Shown: positions 47,689 to 63,034 of the stretch, in pieces | How the letters are laid out: each line of letters starts with the position of its first letter | Numbering within the stretch: position 1 is the stretch's first letter | NCBI RefSeq assembly: GCF_032854445.1 | Contig: NC_088301.1 | Coordinates: 34,275,187-34,339,186 of the forward strand | DNA from: Liolophura sinensis | Lineage: Eukaryota > Mollusca > Polyplacophora > Chitonida > Chitonidae | DNA length: 64,000 nucleotides | Direction: 5' to 3' | The notes under the pieces: model-generated | Seen by the model: only the letters and a program-made list of their open reading frames with translations | Told to the model about the DNA's origin: nothing | Database searches by the model: none | Program-made: the position numbers and the translations under genes

Positions 47689-49330
47689 ATAGGACTGGAA
47701 AAAGGTCATACATGTCTTAAGTACATATAATTATTAATGCATGCATATTATATATACAGGTACATGTATAGTTGTATTATTGAGCATCCCTGGATTTATG
47801 CTCTTGTGTTCCACATTATGATATATTTACATTCACGGGTAAATGAATGTAGTTTTAGTAAAAAAATAAATGTTTACTTCATAAAATTCTGTTGATGTTT
47901 TTTTTTAAGTTGTGTTTGAATAATTTTGTCTTATTTCTCATCCATCCTGAATCACTAAGTAATAATAACATAACTAACATAATATTGTAATGTAAACATA
48001 TATATACATAATATGTAAGTAAACATAACATTTACTTACATGCATGTCTTTATTTTATACCATTATACATTAATTACCGTTCACTTTTCTTCCCTTAAGT
48101 TTTAGTGTTGAAATAAAAGCTGATTTTTTTTCGGGTTTTTTTGTCTTTTTTTTGTTTAATGAATGGAAGAGCAAATATATTTGTAGTACTTAAAATTTTA
48201 AATTCAAGAGGATTGAAGACAGAAGAAAAGAACCAGAGATAATGTTTCTGCAGAGACAGTGAAATATGTATCCATATATGAGCATGTGTTTTATTTTTGT
48301 GTTGTACAGCAGACACTTGTGCACCTAGAATGTGTAGGCAAACACTTGCCATAATTACTTTGAAGTCTTCTGGTCTAAATCGCTTTTTTAGAATCACACA
48401 GATAGGTATGGAAATCTTAGTTTGGGTAATGATGGGGAGGGTCTATGAATAGAGGTTTGGGTTAATAAAGTTGTGAGTAGAATGGGCTTGTTGGGTAATC
48501 CTTCAGAGAACCCCATGGATAGAGAATCAGTAGCTGTAGTTGTCACAGTTGACTAATGTTCACACCATGTCTGCTGTCTGCTACGATACCACCCACTGAG
48601 AACTTGCTTATTGACAAAGCTGTTAAGACTTGATTTGTTATTTAATACACCTCTTTGATTTTGGTCAGTAAGTTCAGTCATTTGCAAGTTTCTTCATTCT
48701 AACTGTTGAAAAGACTATTTTTTTTTGTATTTAAAGGATTATCAAAAAGGTACAATATTTAATAGTGTTAAATTAGTAGTATAAGTAATATTTTGTACAC
48801 AAAATTAATATAGAAGTCAGATAAACTTTAATTTTTAACTAAGACAAGCAGCTCTGTACAGGTTGCTGTTGGTCACTCTGTAAATTGGTGAAACCTTTAA
48901 CATAGAGGTTAGTAAAATTTTTGATATGCAATATTTTAACATGGGATGGTCAACTTGAGTTTGTTGACTTATCTTTAAAATGGTCTATCATGTAAGGAAA
49001 CACCTGGGTGCATGGTGAAATTGCCTTTTGCGGGATGTAGCAGCCATTGCATATTCGTGTGTTGTGGCGTGTTATTACCTGTTATACAGCACTTTATATT
49101 TTAAGCTTAAACTTAATTTCTGGAAAGACACATCTGTGAAAGATTGACAGTAGCCATCACCATAAAATGTTGATTTTGTAGATATTTGTACTCCTATACA
49201 TCTGTTTTAATAAAGAGGTTAATCAGGTACTTATCCAGAAAGTATAGTCTGTGATGGAGAATAAATATTTATGGTACTATACTTGTAGATCATACTAAAC
49301 CAAAACATTAATATGTTTCGTCTGTTTTAG

Positions 49331-49379
49331 ATGCAGTATATGAATGACCGTTGATTATAGAATAAAAGAAAACTTTCAG
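49331..49379 (+). other. possible non-coding 49-nt exon of the divergent gene
   Basis: The stretch is bounded by cgtctgttttag (acceptor) and ttcag|GTAAGC (donor). All three frames contain stops, and joined to the phase-1 exon at 45746 it stops after a few codons. If real, it is leader sequence or an alternative exon; a chance pairing of splice signals is quite possible. Confidence 0.2.
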
Positions 49380-52300
49380 GTAAGCTTTGAGATATTTAAA
49401 TATAAGATTGAATGAGATACTGGTCAACCACCTACACATGAATACAAGTATTGTACTTCTATATACACGTGCATGTCGTTTACATGGATATAATATCTAA
49501 AGTAAACTTAGTTCAAAAGTATGAGTAGAGTTATATTATTTAAGGATCCAGCAATGACAAAGTTTGCAGAACTGTTTAAAATCCATGTGATGGTGTTGAC
49601 TTACTTATCTACTTAAATCAACACTGATGTTGGTATGGTGAATGATATAATTTTTGGATTTCATACCATTCCATGGCCTATGCAACCCTAAGTTACTTGC
49701 ATACTTACTCATACAAAATGATATACTGTACTTCTTATAGGGTATATGTGCACGTGTCCAAATCAAAGTTTACATTTGTCATTAGCAGGCTTGAATTATG
49801 CTTTACTTACCCATTGTTGAAGACAGTTAAAGGTATGCACTTTTTCCGTTCATGTTTGTTACATGATGTACAAGACTCACACTAAAACACGAAAATGCAT
49901 AGATGTTGACATTTGCCAGTGTAACGTACATATATATTACTGCAGATACCAGTTTTGGACTAATTAGACTTTCAGATGGCAGATTGTTTATATACATGCA
50001 AGCTGTTGTCGGAGTCTCGTCCGGCCGCAATGAAACAGACAAAATTATATATGTGTGTATATAGATCTGTATATATGTACATGTAAGTATAAACTACGCG
50101 GAGCTACATCATTGAGCTAGACGGCAGGGAAAATATCAAATCATTACAGGCCCAGTGAAATTGTTTAGTTCACCTTTAATGAATTGACATAAATGTTGTG
50201 AGCCCTGATCGCCTTGGTGCAGATGGCCGCCTATGTCATGCGAGTGATAAACTGCATTCTTTCAAAATTGCTTTAATTAAGGATGAGTGTTTATTTGTAG
50301 TCTGATTGCTTTTCTGAACGCAATGTGGAATTGGCCCAGAAACATGCACATATATATACATACATGCAGATATACATAACATGGATGCTTGTAGATCTAA
50401 AAGTGTATTTGCACAGTATTCCAAAGGTTGCTAGCATTGTAGTCAGTCAAGTTGTACAAAGTTCCTATTCTGCTCTGCGATTAACAAGAGAGCCAGGCAC
50501 AATCTGTATAACCGGAACTTCATCCTGTAGTTCCACATACGTTTGTTCGTGGAAAAGGGGATCTTGAGGGGTGGTCTCTGTCTTCTTTATTTTTGTTACA
50601 TGCACCATGTGCAGCTTCCTCATCTTGATTTGAAGGAGTGAAAAATAACATCTGTTCCAGTGTGCCTAATCTTTCTCACCCCTTTTTGGAATGGAATTAT
50701 TCACACTAAATACACAAAGATCCACATGTTAGAAACCCAGCTGAATCAAACAAGGTTACTTGTTAGTGCTCCAAAAATTGTACTTAAAATTTTTCTGGTG
50801 CATTGTGTTTTAAAGTTGTAAAAAGATAAATAAAGAATTCAGTGGACATTAAAATGATAACTGCTATAAGAATTTCCTGTTTTCTGCAGGCAGATGTACA
50901 AGTATATGTATACATTATAAGCTGATCTGATTTTTCTTAAAGCAAGACTCTTTTAACCATTTTAAGAGTGTATAAACTTATATGTTATAATTATTGAGAT
51001 ACATGTAGTACTTATTTTCCTCCAATGTGGCCAGTGTCAAGTGTGTTTATACCATTTTTGCAAGATCGGTAAGATCCTAGTGGAAAATGCTTTTGCCACT
51101 CAAGCCTTAGCCTAACTTGAGGTTGCATCAAAACATACAATGTAACTGATGACTTTTGTGCTAAAATAACAGGATCTGATGTCATGTCTACCTGGCTCAA
51201 CCTCAGGTTCAGAAATATTTTGATATTAAGGTAAATGTTACTTGCCTGAAAACACTATAGGTTTTTGTGTGTGTGTGTGTGACACTTCATTTATATTGCA
51301 TTCCTTTATTAATCACATATATTTTGAAACATGCTGTCGGTTGTTTAAATATTTATATATTTGGTTGATTTAGTGTCTTGTAGAAGACAGTTACTTTCAT
51401 GACAGTCATGTTTATGTGTTGAGAAAACCACTATGCTTTGCCCGGTAAATTGCAATCCTCCTGACATAAAGCTGTTGCCAAGACAGCAGGAGTTGGATTT
51501 GAATACGGATCATCTTCCCTTATGGTCCAGTCTGCTTTGACGAGACCACTGCTTTTAACAAAACAAGTCTGCAAACACCCCAGAAGTCTTATTATATCAG
51601 ATATTAGACATATTGTCTGGTTTTCTCCCAAGATGTGACCAGGCAGTATTTACATATATGGATCCATTACTGCTCCACAAAATGATAGCTTAAATTTTTC
51701 AGATTTATTCTTTGTTTTAAATCAGAATTAGTTCAGACTTTAAGAAATTATTAGAATAAAGTGTTTTTTGTTTTTTTACACTCAGTAATTGTTAGGTGGA
51801 AGTCCATGCATATGCATGTAGGTTCACACTTGCAGCACAGCTGGTTTTTAACTTTACCTCTGCTCTTAAAACATGTGTATATGTACTTACTTACTTACTT
51901 ATATATGGACTTCAATATGCTAGTCTTCTAGTGGTATCATGCCTGCCTCCAAGTCTCATTGCTGTTTAAAATTTCAGTAGAGCACATGTGTAGATTCAGT
52001 ATATGTGTGTATATGTATGTAAATCCTGTGTTATAGGGTTTATTGGGGGGGGGGAGGTGTGGTTTAACCCGTCCCTCAGTGCTAGTTTAATAGGCTTTGT
52101 TGAACAGAGCTGAGCCATTATTTCCAATTACTCATGGGACTCAATTCCTGATAACAATTTTAATTGCTTTTGGCTTATGGATATTTTCTAAAACTACTCT
52201 GCATGAAGCATAAACATGTTTTAGCTTGTCTGGGATGGGTAGATTCCCCCCAAACACAGGTAGTGAAGAATGAAAAAACATACAAAAAAGGCTGCAAGAT

Positions 52301-53274
52301 TAAACCTGTTTACAAGTTTTCTAACAATAATCTTTTGTGCGTGTTTGCTCGTAAAGTTAATGAAATTGTAATCATGCCAACTGAAGAAAAGCTGCTCATG
52401 AGCTTTTTAAACTGAATAAAAAAAATAAGAGACTTCTGAAATAGTGCCAGAAGTGATTTTGTAACACTCCAGGAAATCCATTTTAATCTTTTCAAGCGTT
52501 TATAGAACCTAGGCCTTTTAGTGACAGATGTGAAAAGCCATTTTTATTGTTGAACAGGGGGTCCTCTGTGTAAGAATTCACTGCACTCTATAGAAGGGTC
52601 AGACTTTGAAAATAACCGTATGTCGTTGAACAATGGGAGCTCCCCACTTGCACCTCCTGAATAACGTTTTATAAAAATGTTAGACCTTTTTTGGTACAAG
52701 GAGAAACCCTGCAAAGAATAACTCCAAGTAACTTGTGTATTTAGTTGTATGTATTCTTTATGGATATAAATGGTATTAATAAAAACAACTTTATCTTCAG
52801 TTATACTTATGAAAATCTAGATTAGTCAGCCTCATGTACATGTTTTGTGTGTATGTAATAAGGTTAAATGTTTATTCTAATGCCAGGTGATGTATTATCG
52901 TATGTGTCCTAAATATTTCATTATTTCAACATTTTAATCACCTACTCAAGCCATAAAACAAAAAGTTACGAAAAAGTTAAAATAAAAATCACTCACATAA
53001 AACGATATCAGTGTATGAAAATTGATGTCTCTGGCCACTGCATACACTTTACACCAACAAAGGGAATATTGTGAATGTTGATAAGCTGATACATGAATAA
53101 TCATTTTTGTATGAAAATTTACTTTTCAGTTTTATATGAAAATTGACTGCAACTACACATGCTTGAGCCAAAGTAAGAACTTTCTTTCTGTGAGCTGTGA
53201 TGCTCATGTCCGTGAAATGAGGGTATTCTCAATATATTTCAAGAGGACATAAGCTATTCTATCATATTCACTTA

Positions 53275-53312
53275 CCCCCCCCCCCCCCCACCCCCACCCC
53301 CACAATCACAAC
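53275..53312 (+). repeat. C-rich tract followed by (CA)n
   Basis: A run of about 14 C, then ACCCCC units and a CA repeat; low complexity. Confidence 0.9.
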
Positions 53313-55786
53313 ACACACACACAACCTACCCCAAGTGGCAAAAATTAAGTTTAGAAAAGTGACTATGAGTCACACTTTTCAATTACAATTTCATGCCAGC
53401 TGGTAAACTTTGTGTAGGTGAAATGCTGGCAGTTGAAGAGAGGCTCAGATTTCAGCTGGCTGAAAGACACATGTAGTGTGTGTGTATTGTGAGGAAATTG
53501 TAGTTGGATCAGCACACACATATATAACATGTACTCTGTTTGCTGTGCATAAGGTTATTTCTAAAAGCGTGGAGAGTCTCTGAAATATACACGCATGGAA
53601 GTTATGTAAAAGTAAATACCAGTACAGTTAAATGATATGTGCTTTATTCTGGCTTTTGTCATTCATAATTACTTGTAGCCTATGTATCCGTATTCTTTAT
53701 TAACCACTACTGAACATTAAGTTCTGATGTCATAGTGCAAAGAGTAGCGGAAGCACATGATCTAAAGTAATCACCCGGCATAAGTCTCTGTCTTTTATAC
53801 TTCACCCTTAAAGTTGCTGAATCTGTAGTTATAACCCAAAACTTCCTTAACTTGCATCTGTCAATGACTTTGGCCCAGGTGGCTAGATAAATCACTTGCC
53901 CACAAACACTAATAACATGAGATGATGAATAGTGTTCAACAGCAACCAAACTTCAGATTACTCTTTTTGCAATTGCCAAAGTTGATACTGGTACCTTCAT
54001 TGTTCTTTTTTTTTTCTACTTTTTTTTTTCACTCTCAAGATAATGTGCAGTATGTGGCGGAAATAAAAAAAAAAAATGTGCATGTAGGTTTGAAAGGTCA
54101 TTTGCTTACAGAGATATCCATATATTACCCAAGACCAGGTTCTAAATAAGATTGTGCTGACAATGTTCCATCTCTGTCTTAAGCTTTGGGTTCTGAATTA
54201 GTTGGCAGGATTTTTTGCTCTGTTTTATATATTCCTTGCTAGTGTGGTCAGAAGAGCTGTGCCCATTGACCACATTTTTATTTGTGGCAGCATATGGTTG
54301 GGACAGCGGAAAGATTATTAATCCTGTTCAAAAACTGTCACAGAGATACATTTTTAGTTTTTAACCGATACAAAAAAAATAAAGAATATTATGGAAATCT
54401 CTGATCGTGAACAAAGACAAAAAAAGTATGTGAATAAAAAATGTCAATTTTTTTTTACAGGTGGATATGAGAAAAGAAAGGACAAGTTTATTCATATCTG
54501 TCTGTTAATTTAGCAAAACACTCATTTTCATAATACCAATAAATGCATATTGCTAATACCAAGGTTGTATCACAGTTATGAACTCTATAATCAATAGACA
54601 ACTTTGAAGGTTATGTTTTCATGTAATTTCTTGGGGGAGAAATGCATTTTCTTCTGCCGCGAATTTTTGAGCTCTAGTTTAGGTAAAGTCTGTTTTAACT
54701 CTATACACAAAGTTTACACTATGCATATTGTTGACTAAATTTAATTTAAAGTGGATACAAAAGATGTGTTAAATATAAAGCGGCAAAAGAGGCATATAAG
54801 AACGTGTTGATTAACTGACATTTATGGTCATTTTGGTTTTTAACCACATGCAGTTTGGTAGAAGTACAAATGCAGTGAGGTATAGCGCAGCAAATTTTCA
54901 TGACAGCATACTTTTATATATCGAGAAAGAACAAATTACATGCTAGCTGAGATGCATATCGAGGAACAAAGTCAAATGTAAGGCTGTAATCGCTCATTTT
55001 AAGTACCTCAACTTTCTTGACTTTTCATCATGTTCTAGAATTGAAATTACAGATGTCTGCAATTCTTTTTTAAGCTGAAGCAGCATATGTAATTTTCCCA
55101 TGCTTAAAATCTGATTTTCAGAGTTTCCGTAAGGCTGAATTGATATATGCAGAGCAACAGAACTGAAGCAAAATCTATAAATATCAATTTTTTTCCTCTG
55201 AATGAATGATCTTGTGAGAATTTACAAGAACTGTCATCTAAGATCATGAGGGAATTTAGGGCAGGAAATACTCTGAATAATGTTTGATATTTATTCTAAT
55301 TTATGTATGCTAATTGACTGCATTTAAAGCTAGAACACCAAAAATGCATTCATTTCAAGTTGGACTTATCCGACATTAGCAGTCATCATGTAATGACTTT
55401 GTTCAAGTTCGTTTTCTATTGTGTGTGTATGCGTATCCAAGAAAATTGCATAGTCATGTTAAAATGAATCCATTGTTATTATGTATATGTGAGTTTTTGA
55501 AGTAAAAGGCATCTTTCTCTCAGTCACATGCATAATTTAATAAACATACATGTACATACACGTACACGTACATGTACATGTATTTACTCTAACTAGTGTA
55601 ACTGTAGGTGACTTAAACGTACCCTAATTCTTCTAATATTTGAGACAGATAGTAGTAGTGTGGAAAGCAGAATATCTTTACCAGCTTTTTGGAAAAGTAA
55701 ATATATGAGTGCGTTGTTCATTAGATGATCTAGAGAAGAAAGAAACTCAATATTCCTGCTGGAATTACATAAGTATATTGGCTACA

Positions 55787-55825
55787 ATGAGCAGGCCAGG
55801 TGTCCCAAAATTTAGAAGAAATACG
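55787..55825 (+). CDS. candidate start-codon exon (MSRPGVPKFRRNT) of the divergent gene
   Basis: An ATG in good context (ctacaATGA) opens 13 codons ending exactly at ACG|GTAAGC, a consensus donor, in phase 0. The peptide MSRPGVPKFRRNT is compositionally protein-like. A possible acceptor (gttcattag) ends at 55724, which would make the whole exon 55725-55825. The phase matches the candidate exon at 63035, so the two could be consecutive, with the exon at 45731 being leader. No domain is recognisable and transcript evidence is absent. Confidence 0.3.
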
Positions 55826-58800
55826 GTAAGCTGGACTTTTTTCTCCTTTCATCGACATTTTATTTTCTAAAGTGAGACATTAATGTCATCCTTAAAGCAT
55901 TATATAGGTAAATAAAATTATAATCTTTTGGAAAGTTCTTTCAAAGTTTTTGATTCACAACTACTATAGTAGGTGGTTATATTAATACATATATATTGAT
56001 TTCTTTGTAATAACATTATTCAGGCATGTTGGTTAAATTGGGTTAAAATAAATGTATATTAGGTGAAGAAAATGCACATTTAATAATACATGTATCTACA
56101 CTATTAGATATCTGCACATTGGTTGTAGATTGATTGTGTTCTGTAAGTTCTTTCAGTGAGATGTCATTACATCATTAACATCTACATGCATGTCAGTACT
56201 TACCTTATTACTGTATTGAAGTCCTGTATACATGTACATATAGAAACTCCACAAGTAATCACATCTGTTCTAAAATACTCTCTGAAAATAACTGCATATG
56301 TTTCCCTTCAGTTCAGAATAAAATGTCGTTCTCACTTCCAATCTATCAGAAATTTAATCTTTTTTTTTCTTTCATAAGTGCAGAATTTCACATATTTTTA
56401 TCCACAGAAAACAGGATATGAATATTACTTTTTCATCAGATCTTTTTTATTTTCTGAAAAACTTGAGTGTAATTAACTTCTACCAAAATACATCTTAGTA
56501 TCTTTCTACAATCAGATGGCTTTACACAGAGCTTGTATTTTCCCTGTCCTTGGGAACACATATGCTAATGTGTATGAACTGATCAAGCAAAATCTATTTT
56601 TATTTATTTCACTCAATAATTATCGCCTGTAGGCATTTTTTTCTCTATTCACATCCGTTTTATCCGAGACAAAGTTTGAAAATTAGTCATCCGGAATGAT
56701 ATATGCTCATAAAAAAACTTCATGTCTCCACCTTTGAATTCTTTTTTTTAATAATTCTAAAAGAAAGAAAATCTGAAAATAAAAGTATTTCAAATATATA
56801 TGTACACGTATATGTGCTGATACAAGTAGCTGAAGTTTTATTCACTTCACTTAAAGGGCATACACATGTATCACATTAGGAAGAAATATATACAGTAGCT
56901 GTCAACTCAAATATACTTTGAACAGAATGATATTTATATATTCTGCTTCACATGTTTACTGGATCGAATGAGATGTTCAAATCATTAATGTGTATAAATG
57001 TTTTCAAGTCGGTATTCCTTTGCAGGCATTAACCATCTCCCATATTGTTATATCTGAATGTAAAGTTTGTTTTGAAAGGTTCAAATGTATCTAATTATTT
57101 TTTCTTCATACATCATTTTCATGCAAATCATCCCCGATGTGATGAAATCATAGAAAATTTTCATGTGGAAGGGACGGATTTTGCCTTTTGTGTGAGGGAA
57201 CTTGGCGTGATGCCATCATGGTTATTCATGAGTTATATTTGGCTTCCAGTTGTGAAGTGATTGGTCGCTAATTGAATTTTAAGCTCTGTCCAGTAAGCTA
57301 TGGTCTTACATTGAATGATATCTAACTGACCAATGAAATGGATGTATACAGAGAGTGGTTGTCCTAAGCTTTTTCATTCTGTCTCCAAATGTGTCATTTG
57401 CACCAATTCTTGGAGACTTGGTGTTACATTTCAACACAGGATTCCAAACCTTTGAAACCTAGTCACTGGTATGGCATGGTTTTTGAAACTTGAGTAGAAT
57501 TGAGTATTATATGTAAATCTGTATAGAAGTAGACAATTTAAAACTAATAGGTTTTGCTCTGTATGCACCCACATGATTGTACGGTTTTTCATGTACTACC
57601 AATAATATAATCATTGTAGACCAGTATCAGACTGTAAACCAGAGCATATACACTTATAATAGGGAGTGGATTAAAGTACATAATTTGTCTCTGACTATCC
57701 ATTTAACCATACTGTAGTTTAACACCTTTATTAGCCCGCCTTTCGAAGAAAGGAGAGGTACTGTGAGAGAGGGATCAGATGCTGTCGGTGTCAGTGTTGG
57801 TGTTCAGTTTGGTTTTAAGTTATTGGCCAACCATAGGGTTGCAGTGGCCACCCATATCGCACCGATACACAATCATTGGTAGCAATTTGCATATAAAAGA
57901 CCAAGGAAGTCTTTTACCTCAAAGCTAAACATTTTACTCAGCTATTCACAGGGTTGCAATTGCCTCCCATAGTACATGGATTGCCTAATGCAGTTCATAA
58001 CTTGCATGTCATAGACATCTGTGGTAAAGTTGTGCACTAACTCCCCACAATGTCTTTTACCACCACAATCATTTACAACTCCATAACATATGAAGTCACT
58101 GCTCTGCAATCCTTATGCATACTATAAACAGTGATAGGTGTAACAGTGTAAAAATTTTGGTCTTCCTTGTTGATTTCATGCAAGATCTTAGCACTATATA
58201 ATTAGAAGGTAATATCTGCATATGACCGTGTCAATCATTCTACTATTTTTTGGTTAAGAGGTCAATATTTGAATGTATCAAATGACTTGAACATTATGCA
58301 GGTTTACAAACTACTGGTATTCTCTAAATGCCTTACTTTGTTGGTTTAACCCCTTAAGTTTGCTTGTATATGCTTTCATAACTAATATGCATCTGGGGCC
58401 AAAAGAAGTATAGTGGGAGAATCTTAGTGGGCCGGAGAATTCAAGGCAAAAATGGTTAAACACTAGATTTTACCTTGTGACCTTATGGAAGCACAACTTT
58501 GTTTCCCCAGTGCTGTATGTGTTTTTGCTATAGCCCAGGGGGGTTTGAACCATTTTTTGATTTTCTTAATAAATGTAATTAGTTGAACTTCAGAAAACAA
58601 AACATTGCTTTATGATTAATATATATTTTTTTTACTGTAGATAACTTGCTATATGGTACTATGAGTGGTCTTATCTATTAGTATTACCTAATACTACATT
58701 TATTACATTCTATATTGATATTCATGTATTTATGTATTTGTACATAATATATGTGAAAATAAAACCTGTGGACATGTAGCTAGGACAGTATGCAGGTTCT

Positions 58801-60900
58801 GTATGAATGTAATGAATTTAAACTTCCACATTTTTAAATCAAACTGGTCCAACAGGTCTTAAAGTTCCTATGAATTTTCTAGCAATAAATTGAGTCACAG
58901 GGGGACTGACAAAAAAAAATGACAACACCTGTGTAGCGGTAAGCTTATATTCCGCAAGTCTTTGTGTTGGACATACTTTTGTAATCAGAATTTACTGTGT
59001 ACCAGTACATGTACATACTGATGATGGTTTATTGTTTATATATGCATAGAAAAATAATGTACAAATAAGATGGTTTCTGCCCTTAAGACATGCATGTTTA
59101 TCATGATATCATGAGTTAGAAAATTTACTTGTGATTTCACGTCACTAATTGTGGAAAATAGAAAGTAAATACATTACTCTATATATTTGTATTAATCACC
59201 CTGGTTTTTGTATTTAAACATAAAGCTGCTTCTCTGAAATTAAGTGCATGTATTAGGTATTTGAACTTCTGTATACAATGTAGAAGTACATTGTCGTCCT
59301 AATAAAGGTTTTAATGTTAAAATCCCAAACATTAGAACTACACAAACTAGTAGACCTTTTATGTTGCTTGCACTGTTTTGGTGAAATATCAATCAAGTTT
59401 AAGCATTATACATTAATTACAAAGTAAATACATGTAAATTATCTCTTGATAATTTCAGTTTTTGCAATTTTGTAATGGAGTAAATATTCATAATTCTATA
59501 CATGATTCAAGGCTATGTTTCAGACATGATTCAATGGCTCAGGTAGAGTGTAACATTTACTTGTACTTTTAGCAGTACATCAGGTGGTAACGGCATGTTA
59601 GTGTTCATGCTACTGAAAGAAGGTGAATACTCATGACTGTTGTAAATGTTTACTACAGTTCACTTGTAATATCTATAACGATGTACGAAGTGCAAGTTTA
59701 CTCTCTTACATACATGTAGAAGCAAGAGTTTGTGGGGTGTGAAAATCCAAGAATGCATACATTTTGTAAAAGCCTAATCTTTCTGAATATATTATATACA
59801 TACATCCAGGCATAGATTTAGCTACTTCACTGTGAGATTAGCCATTTTTCTATATTTTCCGTATATTTTCCACATTAAATTTCTTATGTAAGTGTTTCCC
59901 AAAACACCCCTACCTTCATGCCACCTTAACTAAAGTTAGATGGTTACAGGTAAATCTTGTTACAGCGTTAGGAGCCGAATTCCTTCAGGGGATTCTACAC
60001 ATTTTTTTTTTTCAATTTGATTATCTTAGGGTATTACTTAGGCTATGGATTTTGATTACAATTGAAGCTCTGAAGCATTTGACAGGAGGAGCCCAGTGTG
60101 GGTTGCCAGCAAAAGAGGTTATAGTGTGGCAATGAGGCTAGGATGTCATGTTAACGATGTAACTGATGACAGCTGACAGGCTTGGTGACAGGATCTCTCA
60201 GGGCTTACTGATCTGGGAGCTGATAATCACCTCCATTCCCCTGATCACACTCTAACACACCACCAAACCAACACAAGCTACCACTGCACCCCACCCCATC
60301 CCCCACCCGAACTTGTCATTTTTTTTTTGTTAAACATAATAGGCGATTTATGGGCCAGATGGGAAACATGTTATGTAATTTATTAACCAGGGTAGTATTG
60401 TCAAAGTTAACCTAGTGCTTGCCCACACATTATATCACATGCTTCATTTTCAGATTTAACTCAAAGTGTGATGATAAATGAAGAAAAATGCTATCCCCTG
60501 TATACATTTATACTAATTTAAGGTAATTATGGCTGCACATGGGCTTATGCACTGTATACAAGCATGTGGGTGTGCTTAAAGTTTGAGTGAAACAGATGTC
60601 TGAAATTTTGGTGTTAAAATGTTTGATGTAATTTCTTTTCTCCTTCACACAGGTGTGATACTGGTTAGACAGATGTGGTAGAATAATTAAAGATATATTC
60701 CATTGTTGCTCACAACGCTATTAGATAAGAGATACATGTATACATAGCTGTGATTGTCCTATAATTTTAGTGGTTACTTCACATGTGCATCACCTGTGTT
60801 TAAATTAAAGTCTTAATTGACTTATACAAGGATCAAATTAAGAGGTGATAAGTATGAACTACATATATATTTACTCTTATTTTGACTTTTGTATAAGTCG

Positions 60901-60934
<34 letters not shown>

Positions 60935-63034
60935 GCGTATATACCAGCGTTCATGTTTCTGTTCATGGAAATAGGACTATATTTTTTATAAGAAAACTTT
61001 GTCAGGATCCCAAAAATGGACACAACAGTGTATAACAATCATGATCAGACATATCCTCTTTTCTCTTTCTGTATATAAATAGGTGGTTGGCCTTATCATT
61101 CTTAATTAATAACTGATCAAGTTTTTTGTGCATGTCAACCTGAAAATGGCTCTATGAATATTATAATAAGAAATGAAACTACTATGGAGAAAAATACTGT
61201 TTATTGTCCTTCATCAGTAGCTCTGCCTCTCAAACAGAATTTAATTTAAGTTTTAATTAATGTATGCCTAACATTCCTACACATCGTGTCCTCAGAAATA
61301 AAAATACCAACTAAAGCACAAGATGATTAGACAGATAAAAAGACTTATCTTCTTACCATACTATTAAACACTGACATCAGCAAAGTATTGGGTGTTATCT
61401 GTAAGACATAAATTTGAGATCTTCCTTCAGTGGCCTATACTGTTCTAATATGCAAACAACTTGGCTTAAAAAATAGGGGTAGTGCATTCTGTGATTTAGT
61501 GATTGTCATGTAAACCCCACATGTATGTCATACATGTGCAGTGTGCATTTATTTTACTGACTTTAAGCTTATTAAAATGACCAGTCTGAAGCTTAATCCA
61601 TGTTGAAAATTTATACATTTGTCATTTGAGCATACCTATTAAAGTGACTTTCAAATCTTAATCTGCAAGATGATGTAGGTACTGTTAATCATACGTGGAG
61701 ACCTAATGTACATGTACACTTAATTATGAAGATAAACAGCTTGTATAAACCAGTACACATGTATGCCTGCATCCATATAAGTAAAAATATGAACATATCA
61801 TTCAGACAAAGGTAATAATGACTACATGTACTTAAATAAAATATATCAGGGTAAATGTTCTGGGTTACATCGTGAGATTACATGCACAGGTCTGTATTTT
61901 TTCTTGCACACAGCTGGAAAAAGTTTGAAGTTCATGGTTGTCAAAATCATGGCTGCATTCAAAGTCTGTGCTAAGCTTTCTTAATGTATATGGTCTATCT
62001 CAAGTGTCCCCTGCCTGTTTTCTTCTGTAACATGTACATACATGTACCCTTGTGTAAAGGTTTACGATTTTTAAACATTTACCTAATTCTTATATTTATG
62101 TTTAAAATGCAGTGTACAGTGTACCTTCCATACTGCTGTTATTCATTAGGATATCTATTAACAGTTTCACAAAGAAATAAAACACAAGAAAAAGATTTTA
62201 AGGGCCTTTTAATTTTGTTTCGTTTACCTATGTAAATGTAATGATATGTCTGGATCGAGTAAATCTATATAGAAGCCTATATATTTTGTAACTATTCAAC
62301 TGTAGAATATTAAAACATATGGGTTCATGTTATGAATTAGACATTTAAACAATGTTTATATATAAATTTAGCCAGCTACATGTATATGTACAGTGTATAG
62401 GACTGGTTTAGATCAGGCTATGCTTTAAAAAGACACTTAATTGAATCATGCAGTTCACAGGCAACAGAAGTGCAAGTTTTACTTACCTTCACGTCTATTG
62501 TGCAGTAGTGTTTATCTTTCTGGGAGACGAAGTGGGTAGCATTTACTGAAAGTACAAAAGAATTCAGCATATAACTTTGTGAAACAATTGATTAACGTCA
62601 CTGTGACGATTGCAGGAGAGAGTAACTCAATAACTCTGACCCCCTCCCCACCACCCTTCTCCCAGCAGTCTCTCCTCTTCTCTAACCCCCCTCCTCCCAC
62701 CCTCACCTTCAGCACAGCCGGCTGTCTCACAACTCCTTACTATCACTACCACCAGTGTTCTCAGGTACCACTTAAATATTGCTGATATAAAATAAAGACA
62801 TTGACATTTGTTCTCCTTTAACCATCTATGTTCCCCCAATATTTCCCAAATGAGCAGAAAGCCTAGAAAGCACAGAATACATGCTGCCCTTCATAGAAAC
62901 TCAGTGCTTTTTTCCAGGCTTTACCAGACTTTAAAGCATGGGATTAAAATTGTGAGTGTAAAATGCTCCTTTCCTGATTGAAATGCCTTGATAGAGTGCA
63001 GTACTGCTGGGTCATATGTTATATATATATGCAG
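55826..63034 (+). other. intron-like AT-rich sequence
   Basis: No coding frame that I trust. A block at 60061-60310 is visibly less AT-rich and has a different texture from its surroundings; it is a candidate regulatory element rather than an exon. Confidence 0.4.
60903..60930. repeat. (TA)n microsatellite
   Basis: Pure TA dinucleotide run. Confidence 0.95.

Larger units (their letters stand above)
45747..55786 (+). other. intron-like AT-rich sequence downstream of the divergent first exon
   Basis: Very AT-rich, no long coding frame, a (TA)n run at 47.65 kb and a possible 49-nt exon at 49.33 kb. Interpreted as the first intron or introns of the plus-strand gene; unproven. Confidence 0.4.

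Noticed and set aside
62579-62785. Pro/Ser-rich frame ending near CTCAG|GTACC
   Set aside because: The composition is explained by a polypyrimidine-rich tract (62640-62710), and the donor-like site is weak.
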